From Globomyces pollinis-pini (taxonomy: Eukaryota > Chytridiomycota > Chytridiomycetes > Rhizophydiales > Globomycetaceae): DNA of 64,000 nucleotides. The stretch lies in contig MU621137.1 of assembly GCA_025399215.1 (NCBI GenBank), positions 20,616 to 84,615 on the forward strand, written 5' to 3'. The position numbers and the translations under genes are program-made. The notes under the pieces were generated by a model. It made no database searches and was not told the DNA's origin. It saw nothing but the letters and a program-made list of their open reading frames with translations. Shown piece by piece: positions 56,610-64,000 of the stretch (positions within the stretch are counted from its first letter, which is position 1; each line of letters opens with the position of its first letter).

Positions 56610-59111
56610 TTAATAAATATTCCAACTGCTTAACCATTGACGAGATGCCCAGTCAATAGCAGGTCCTTGCATACCAAAAGCCATATCGGCAAAGAAAAGG
56701 AATGAAGCTGTAAAGACAACCATTAAAGATACCATGACAATATTTGCAAACATCTTAGAAACACGCTGAGAATATTGGTCAACCAAAACCACAAATGAAA
56801 TTATTGCAAAGTATAATGCTGGAAAATAGTGATGCAAGTACATGACTCTTCCCATGATGTAGAATGGAATATAATGCAAGAACCAACCAAGTAAACCTAC
56901 TTTGGCTCCAAATGTAAAATCAGACCATTGATCTAAATATGAATACTAGAATACTTATTACTATCATTAAAATCATGGAATCCACGTGCAATTCTAATGA
57001 GGAACACCAAAACACCAAATGAGAGCAAAACTAATGCAATAGTAGAACCCCACCAAATTAAAGGATTACCCATCATGTAGTATTTGATATCATTATCACC
57101 CCATCCACACATACGAATACCTCGAAGCATAAATGGCCAGTGGTAAGGTTGAGATTCCAATTGGGCTGGTTCTTTATCTGGATCAGGTGTTAGAGCATTA
57201 TTTGAAGACCACATGGCAACATTCAAGTCTACAAAATCGCGTAAAAAGGTTGACTTGTATGTGTTTTTGCCACCAGGTTCCACTAGCACGTTAAATATCA
57301 GAAATTATACATCTAGAATTGACATGAAGTTCGATATTCCAAATATTTGGTCCAGCATATAAGTCTGCACGGTCTTGGCATGTGACTTCAATTTGTTTAA
57401 ATCCCCATTCTGGTAAGGTGACCCCATTTGCCCGAAGAACACAACCCAGGTTGGCATGAACTAAACGAAATCGGGTAGTCAGGGATCGGATAGTATCGCC
57501 TTTTGCTTCAGCAAAGTCCTAATATAAACACCAATAATATCATTACATCAATGCGTTGGATAACCCAATTATCATTCGAATCTCCAGATGTCCGACTACC
57601 ATAACCACTGACCTCATTTTCCGACTCTGTTATAGGCGCTTTTACACGATGACTATGAAGATTTTTTCCAGTTTGCTCATGTACTAATATAATTAAGAAA
57701 GGAGCAAATACCCAGTCTAATGATATCTCCGTGCTTCACAAATTCAATTGGATCTGATTCATTACGAACAGCATTACCCCAAGCTTTTTCGACAATCCAT
57801 TCATTATTGGAATCCTTATGTCCATAAGTGGTCACTTGTTGTTGTTCAGAACCACCTGGAAATCTTTGTACATGAGAGTGTAACAATCCTCCTCCTCTTG
57901 CGTTGTTTTTAATGCTGATTTTTGAGCCGTAAGCCAATTCTTTCTGTTATTAACAAGATATTTACCTAACATATGAATAAGTGGAATATACATACCTAAT
58001 GGATTTGAACTAAAATCATTGCCATTCAGGCCCGCTTGGAAGAGGGAGCTCATTTGAGCATCTCCTGGACCAGAGTTGTTTAAAATAGCAAAATGAAGCG
58101 CAAAAGATAACATATAAACCAAAATTGGAACACAAATCAAGCAAATGACTCTCGAGCCCAAATGAATCAATTGGTCTCTCTATAATGTTAGCTACTTCAG
58201 GTTACCAAGCTCAATTTTTTATCTCCATAAATTTCCCAAAGATCTTCAACGGTATGCAAACCAACCAAAGCAATTAAGAATAACCCTACCCACTTCACAC
58301 TTTTTATTTAGGTATGCGAAACTTACCTTAATGTTAGTCCAAGGGAAACGCCAGATAAAAACAACCAAAAGAACCATTCAGGAGAAAACACACTACAATG
58401 AGAAAAATAATTTATACTCAATCCGTTGATATGTACGAAAAACGCATAGACAGTAGACACCAAAACTAGTGAAAAACAAAAGCATTGAATCCAAAAGAAT
58501 GAATTTACTAATAACGCAATATGCGATATCTAATTTCAGTCAAAAATAATCATACCTGTAATTGTCATGACTGCAAGTAATATAGCAGCAAAGTGTGACA
58601 ATCGCAGATGAATTCCAGTCCAGTAAGCCAAAGGAGTAACCATAGCACCAAAGACTCCGTTGAAGAAGCGAATCACACCATATTTAACTTCATCAGGATA
58701 TTTTTCACCTGAAGGAAATTCATAATGGCCATTGAAGCCTCCCAGTAAACCAGCAAAAGCATTAATCATTTTTCCTAAAGGAGGGTGTACATCGAAATAA
58801 AAAGTTCCTTTTATATAATGACCAGCGAATTTCCCAAAATGAGCTTCATCCCTGGAGATAAAATCAGCAACATCATACCACACAACAAAATCTGCCCAAT
58901 TTATTTTGTATAATCGAGTCCATAAGGCTATTGCAGTCAGTAGTAGACAAACCAAATAGCTTCCTTGAGGGAGAGTTTGAACGACGCGAGTCTACAAAAT
59001 TAGAAGGTACCAGGATACTCTTGAATGTAGTTTCTCTTCTTTCTCGTAAGGCTGCCTTTTCTCTGGCAGTTTTGGAGATGTGTTTGTTGTACGTTTTCTC
59101 AATTCGTTCAT
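56610..59111 (-). CDS. Protein O-mannosyltransferase, PMT2 type (PMT-B)
   Basis: The start is [20 protein letters not shown] (59111); a 27-nt intron (about 58988-59014) leads to [20 protein letters not shown]. The catalytic loop is [28 protein letters not shown]. Membrane segments, then MIR-type motifs [33 protein letters not shown] and an [15 protein letters not shown] segment follow. The C-terminus is [31 protein letters not shown] and [20 protein letters not shown]. The MIR repeats are better kept than in PMT-A. Both are PMT2-type; a PMT1 partner is not in the window. The enzyme works in the ER membrane, using dolichol-phosphate mannose. About ten introns of 25-40 nt. Confidence 0.92.
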
Positions 59112-60314
<1,203 letters not shown>

Positions 60315-60409
60315 TTCATTTAAATAAAACTTCCTCTAACGACACCCTCTTTCTTCATACAACCTTCTCTATACATATTTTGACATGCTATCTAGTGGGC
60401 TTATTTGAT

Positions 60410-61110
60410 CTGCATGGTTGATTAGTCACCTTTGAATTCCAACTTCCAAGTTGATGTTGATTCAACCTGGCCGAATCTTTTATCGATAATTTCTCATCCA
60501 AAACCATTTCAATGGTATCTGATCCAATTGCATTGCTGTTATTATTGAAGTCTAGATTAATGTTGAGATATAATAAACTAGTATCTATCGCGAAAGAAGT
60601 ACAAACTCGGTATCTTTAAGGATTCCATCCCTCTCCAGGATAGATTGAATCATGAACTCCAACATACTTAAATCCGGTTCAACATCAGAACTTATTCCAG
60701 TTGATTGTATGCATCCCCATTTTCCAAACATTCAATTCTTGTTAGACAATCTTTGACCTCGTATTTCATTGAATTTGATATTAGTTTTGGACTTTTCCAT
60801 TATCCCACATTTGCTTCAATTGCAAAGATGTAATTTGTCTCAAATTCTTTGGAATAACTTTGGATATTTAGAGTCCATGTCACTCCAGCCAAAACCATGA
60901 AAAATCATCCTAGATGGCCACACAAAAACGTAAGCAATCTGATTAATTCCCGAAATCTGTCATATGGATCACCCAATAACAAGATTGGAATTTGGAATTT
61001 TTCACAGATATAGTAAATCTATTTCAATGCATGTGGTTTAAAAAAATAATTCCGAGTTTCTAAACTACCTATTACAAGTACACAATTAATAGTTGAAAGA
61101 TACTAAAGTT
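60410..61110 (-). pseudogene. Decayed protein-coding gene
   Basis: On the minus strand, protein-like segments follow one another but in shifting frames and across stops: FFKPHALK, then a stop, YYICEKFQIPILLLGDPYDR, FRELIRLLTFLCGHLG, then a stop, FMVLAGVTWTLNI, and after a frame change NLRQITSLQLKQMWDNGKVQ and SDVEPDLSMLEFMIQSILER. The order reads as one ancestral protein of about 230 residues with at least two stops and three frameshifts. NLRQITSLQLKQM is leucine-rich, like F-box/LRR proteins. Ordinary short introns do not restore the frame at every break. I cannot rule out sequencing errors, but the density of breaks is unlike the well-kept genes nearby. Confidence 0.55.
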
Positions 61111-61232
61111 GAGTTGAAATAGTTTGTAATTACTATTGGATGGTAGGAATTTTGCGTCATTCTAAACCGTAAGGGGCAGTTTTGTTTATAAATATGTTGA
61201 TGAATCTAATTGTTTTAATTCAAATAAATTCA
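61111..61232. repeat. Dispersed repeat, copy 1 (with 63094-63208)
   Basis: GAGTTGAAATAGTTTGTAAT ... GTTTGTTTATAAATATGTT ... TTCAATTCAAATAAA-type blocks occur here and again at 63094-63208 in the same order and orientation, with small changes (AATGGTTTGTAAA, ATATGTTTTTGG). The copies are about 2 kb apart. They flank the hypothetical gene. Confidence 0.7.
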
Positions 61233-61323
61233 AATACCCCACTTTATTCCTTATAGACCGAGTCGTTGATGCCAATCATTTTAAAAAGAATTAAACTCAT
61301 GCAATTTCAGTGAGAATAATTAC

Positions 61324-61379
61324 ATTTGCATAACTATGAATAAAATTTGCATAACTCGCACCATGAAAATGTATAAAAG
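61324..61379 (+). promoter_or_regulatory. Candidate promoter: two ATTTGCATAACT boxes and TATAAAAG
   Basis: ATTTGCATAACT is present at 61324-61335 and 61345-61356, 21 bp apart (two helical turns). TATAAAAG follows at 61372-61379. This is the only obvious TATA-type promoter arrangement I noticed in the window, and it faces the hypothetical gene downstream. Confidence 0.45.
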
Positions 61380-61559
61380 AGTGGAAAGTGCTTAAATCAA
61401 AGCAATCGGTTCATTAGATTTCATGAATCTCTTACTATTCGTTGACACACCCTAAGCTGGGATGATCATAAGTATGAATATATAAGGAATCCCTCATATA
61501 TTGCGCATTCTAGTAAAGATACTAGAGGGAATGGTCAAGGTAAGTTCAATATTTTTAAG

Positions 61560-61710
61560 CTTTTGCATCTGGTTAGGATAATGCTCCTCATTAGAACGAA
61601 GCTGCGACATTGTTCGATTGTGACGTTCAATATATTTAGATTTAGCATCTGGTTAGGATAGTGTTCCTCATCAGAACGAAGCTACGACATTGTTCGATTG
61701 TGCTCCTGGT
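61560..61710 (+). repeat. Tandem duplication of an 80-bp segment
   Basis: CATCTGGTTAGGATAATGCT at about 61566 and CATCTGGTTAGGATAGTGTT at about 61646 start two copies that continue with CCTCAT.AGAACGAAGCT.CGACATTGTTCGATTGTG, offset about 80 bp. Copy one has an in-frame TAG (CAT TAG AAC) where copy two has CAG. A related GTAAGTTCAATATT.TTAAG segment occurs at 61540 and 61754. Confidence 0.8.
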
Positions 61711-62270
61711 GAGAATGAAGCTGCCAACTTGGATGCCAGAGAGAATGGTCATGGTAAGTTCAATATTGTTAAGATTTAGCATCTTTCGTTTCAAATGGGT
61801 TTGATGGTTCTTCTGCACAGAATGACATAGAACCATTAATGACTTCGCTGTGTTGTTTCAACAATCAAAAGCCTATAATAGCGTTAAATGCGCGGATGTT
61901 AGAAAACCGAAGTACACAACTCTCACTACAAGAGAAACAGCTTGCATTGAAAGAAGAGTTTATTGCACTCCAAGCTGGAGAAGTTAAACTTCTGAGCGAT
62001 TTGGTAGATGATTTCTCGGCGGTAATTGTTGGTTCAAAATTGCAAGCTTCTGCTATTGGGCAACCAAAAAGAGACTTCGGGGTATTATCATCACATCCGA
62101 TGAGATCTAATTGTCAGAAAGAGAACCATGCTGCGTTTCTAAAGAACATTCAAGTGGCCACCTCTTCCCTAAAGCCTTTGGAGCCCAATGTTAAACGAAC
62201 TACCCATGACGACGTATGGGATACAATCAGGAAGAAGTTTAGAAACGTGAATAATGCTGATGATGAATAA
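61656..62270 (+). CDS. Hypothetical protein behind a duplicated leader
   Basis: The frame DSVPHQNEATTLFDCAPGEN EAANLDARENGH (61656-61752) joins through a 26-nt intron (61754-61779, GTAAGTTCAATATTGTTAAGATTTAG) to ASFVSNGFDGSSAQNDIEPL MTSLCCFN. It then runs to a stop at 62270. The C-terminal half has a short coiled coil (LSLQEKQLALKEEFIALQ) and ends DTIRKKFRNVNNADDE. No signal peptide or membrane segment is seen. I do not recognise a family. The true start is unclear: an upstream ATG at 61423 opens only ten codons, and the first duplicated copy has a stop. If the upstream part is dead, translation could begin at the Met of MTSLCC (61839). Confidence 0.5.
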
Positions 62271-62425
62271 TCGTAGTTCTGATAATAAAGTCCTTCATTT
62301 TAATTGTAATGTGATTGGTTCAACTTCTCCTTAATGATATATTTTTAATTGTATTAAAGAATTCTGAAGCTGATTTATTCTCAAGGCAAGATTTATTGGT
62401 TTAGGAATGATGGAAATAATCCAAT

Positions 62426-62475
62426 AACCTGTAATTAGTGATATAATCTCAACCTGTAATTGGTGATATAATCTC
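62426..62475. repeat. 25-bp tandem repeat, two copies
   Basis: Two adjacent 25-bp units, starting AACCTGTAATTAGTGATATA and AACCTGTAATTGGTGATATA, both end in ATCTC and differ at one base. Confidence 0.85.
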
Positions 62476-63093
62476 TATTCAATTTGAAATGCTAACTTTA
62501 ACAAAACAAATATTCAATAATACAGGGACTATATATGGACTATGATATATGAATTCTAGTTAAATATCGTATCCAATCTGGTCAACGCTTATAAAAATGG
62601 TGCTTTTACCCACCTGTATATGAAAGTATGATGGTCGCTGTAAGTCCTAGGGCTGCTAAATGGGATTGAACTTTATAGGTCTGATCGACAGTAGTAGGAA
62701 TAGTAGTCTAAGCTGGTGGATGGTATTCAACGACTATTAATATATCACTATAAAATGCTAACTTCTGTTTTAAATTGAGTTTTTATTTGAATTGAATTTT
62801 TATTTTTCAAATCAATTGGCAGTATGCCAGTTGAATTAGCACCATTAAAGCTGAGTTGTGAAATCTTCTTTCTACTACCTTGAAAAACGGGTACGTTACC
62901 CAAGTAAATTAACCAAAGCATAATTAAAATAAATAATCATTAATTTCTAGTAAATTTCAAGTTGTTTTTGTTTTTGAAGCATTTTGGCATAAGCGTGTTT
63001 GGTGTAGCGTATGGCATTATATAATCACGAATGTGTACTTACCAGTTCATTTAGATTGATTGAAACACTAAAAACTCCACAAATTATTAAAAT

Positions 63094-63208
63094 GAGTTGA
63101 AATGGTTTGTAAATATTGTATCTTCGAATAACTTTATACTGCAACTGGCAGGTTTGTTTATAAATATGTTTTTGGAAGAATCTAAGCGTTCAATTCAAAT
63201 AAAATTAA
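63094..63208. repeat. Dispersed repeat, copy 2 (with 61111-61232)
   Basis: The second copy of the repeat described at 61111-61232; it lies downstream of the stop codon of the PPR-like gene, between it and the hypothetical gene. Confidence 0.7.
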
Positions 63209-63294
63209 GGATTACTTCCAACAGAAACAAATGATCTGACGTTGTTACGTTTCAAAATATAAAGGAAAGAGTAATGAATATGAATGTATTAAAT

Positions 63295-64000
63295 TCAGCG
63301 ATGCATCAAAAAGTACTGTATACTTTCAAGAGATGTAGGATTTTCGACACCCCGTATTCCATGTCTGGTATTGATGATGGATGTCTCCAAATCAAAACTT
63401 TCTCCTGATAACCCCTTCTCCTTTGAGTACATTGCATAAGATGCGAGAGTTTGAAGCTCGTTTGGAACAGCGCACAACACAGAACTGTCGCTTAGACTTA
63501 ATCTAGCAGATTTGAATCGCCATAATTCATCTTTCGAAAATACAAAAAGAAGTTCTTTTCGAATGGCATTTCCACCAACCAGTGCTTCGTAAACCTCTGT
63601 ACAAATTCCTCGTGTAAAGTCACATTCTGATTTTTGAGAATGATTGTACACCACCTGAAATTCATTTTGATCGGCCTTGTTTAAAAACATTAGTATTAAT
63701 GTATATGATCCAACAAACGGCTCGAGGCCGTGTTTTTGATATTGCTGAAAGAAATATTGCTGTACCATTTTGGCATTTTTTGGTTGATCAAATAAAATGC
63801 TGTTGATTAAACCTTCAGGTTCAAGATTGCACACATTGTTCATCATTATATCTAGCATTGACTGAGTTGGTTGATTTCCGTGGGCAATATACCGATGATA
63901 ATAGTCCAATGCTTGTTCCACAAACCCACCTTGTGCCAACCCCATAATGATTATATGGTATTGTTCACTATCCATACGCATTTCCAACATTGATTGGTGG
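63295..64000 (-). CDS. PPR-like protein (5' part outside the window)
   Basis: The frame is open to the right edge of the window, so the N-terminus is missing. The visible 235 residues include one good pentatricopeptide-like unit, YHIIIMGLAQGGFVEQALDY then YHRYIAHGNQPTQ, and a second, PFVGSYTLILMFLNKADQNE. A helical C-terminus ends NPTSLESIQYFLMHR. PPR proteins bind organellar RNA, usually in mitochondria of fungi; a mitochondrial role is inferred. No intron is seen in the visible part. The stop is at 63295. Confidence 0.6.
   Translation of the reverse strand, partial: HQSMLEMRMDSEQYHIIIMGLAQGGFVEQALDYYHRYIAHGNQPTQSMLDIMMNNVCNLEPEGLINSILFDQPKNAKMVQQYFFQQYQKHGLEPFVGSYTLILMFLNKADQNEFQVVYNHSQKSECDFTRGICTEVYEALVGGNAIRKELLFVFSKDELWRFKSARLSLSDSSVLCAVPNELQTLASYAMYSKEKGLSGESFDLETSIINTRHGIRGVENPTSLESIQYFLMHR

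Larger units (their letters stand above)
62271..63294. other. Gene-poor AT-rich stretch
   Basis: About 1 kb with no open frame above 60 codons. It contains a 25-bp tandem pair and, at its right end, copy 2 of the dispersed repeat. No tRNA or other RNA gene could be recognised by eye. Confidence 0.6.

Noticed and set aside
61642..61836. Minus-strand frame of 64 codons over the duplication
   Set aside because: It is antisense to the duplicated segment and has no recognisable feature.

Overview
This is AT-rich eukaryotic nuclear DNA with about 38 protein-coding genes packed on both strands, usually 30-300 bp apart. Most are split by very short GT-AG introns (commonly 21-60 nt, often with a CTAA-type branch site), so proteins must be read by joining short exons. 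Gene content points to a flagellated early-diverging fungus or a close relative. There are two PMT2-type protein O-mannosyltransferases and pepsin-like proteases, together with flagellar and basal-body genes (tectonic, CFAP73/CCDC42-like, BBOF1). A nuclear complex I subunit (NDUFS6) argues for retained respiratory complex I. I do not name a species.

Layout. 0-6 kb: a 5'-truncated and a complete copy of the TFIIIC B-block-binding subunit in tandem. 6-8.2 kb: tectonic. 8.2-13.3 kb, minus strand: FAN1 nuclease, an unknown small protein, AP-3 sigma, NDUFS6 and a FAAP24-like protein. 13.4-16.2 kb: DHHC acyltransferase, a twin CX9C protein, ribosomal protein SA/uS2. 16.3-23.3 kb: a Mediator Med1-like protein, an augmin-like coiled coil, a three-KH protein, a zinc-finger protein ending in a CaaX box, and the U5 snRNP GYF protein LIN1/CD2BP2. 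23.4-33.2 kb, minus: pepsin-like protease 1, a 7.3-kb REV3 gene, ribosomal protein L12/uL11. 33.3-46.7 kb, mainly plus: GLE1, a small TPR protein (minus), CFAP73-like, a bromodomain protein, CDC34-type E2, RPN1, CCT4, BBOF1. 46.8-60.3 kb: pepsin-like protease 2, PMT-A, IMP2, an ankyrin protein, a leucine-rich repeat protein, EEF2KMT, dihydroorotate dehydrogenase, PMT-B, proteasome alpha4. 60.3-64 kb is sparse and decayed: a pseudogene, a dispersed repeat pair, a hypothetical gene behind a tandem duplication, and a 5'-truncated PPR-like gene.

Functional themes are DNA repair and translesion synthesis (FAN1, FAAP24-like, REV3), the proteasome/ubiquitin system, translation, cilia, and secretory O-mannosylation. 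The most unusual gene is REV3: its spliced frame carries a chromodomain with an intact methyl-lysine cage, plus two degenerate chromodomain-like C-terminal halves, between its N-terminal and polymerase domains. Other notable items are a 17-bp double TTAGGG element shared by the uL11/GLE1 and CCT4 promoters, and a predicted prenylated zinc-finger protein. Splice coordinates were read by eye and may be off by a base or two.
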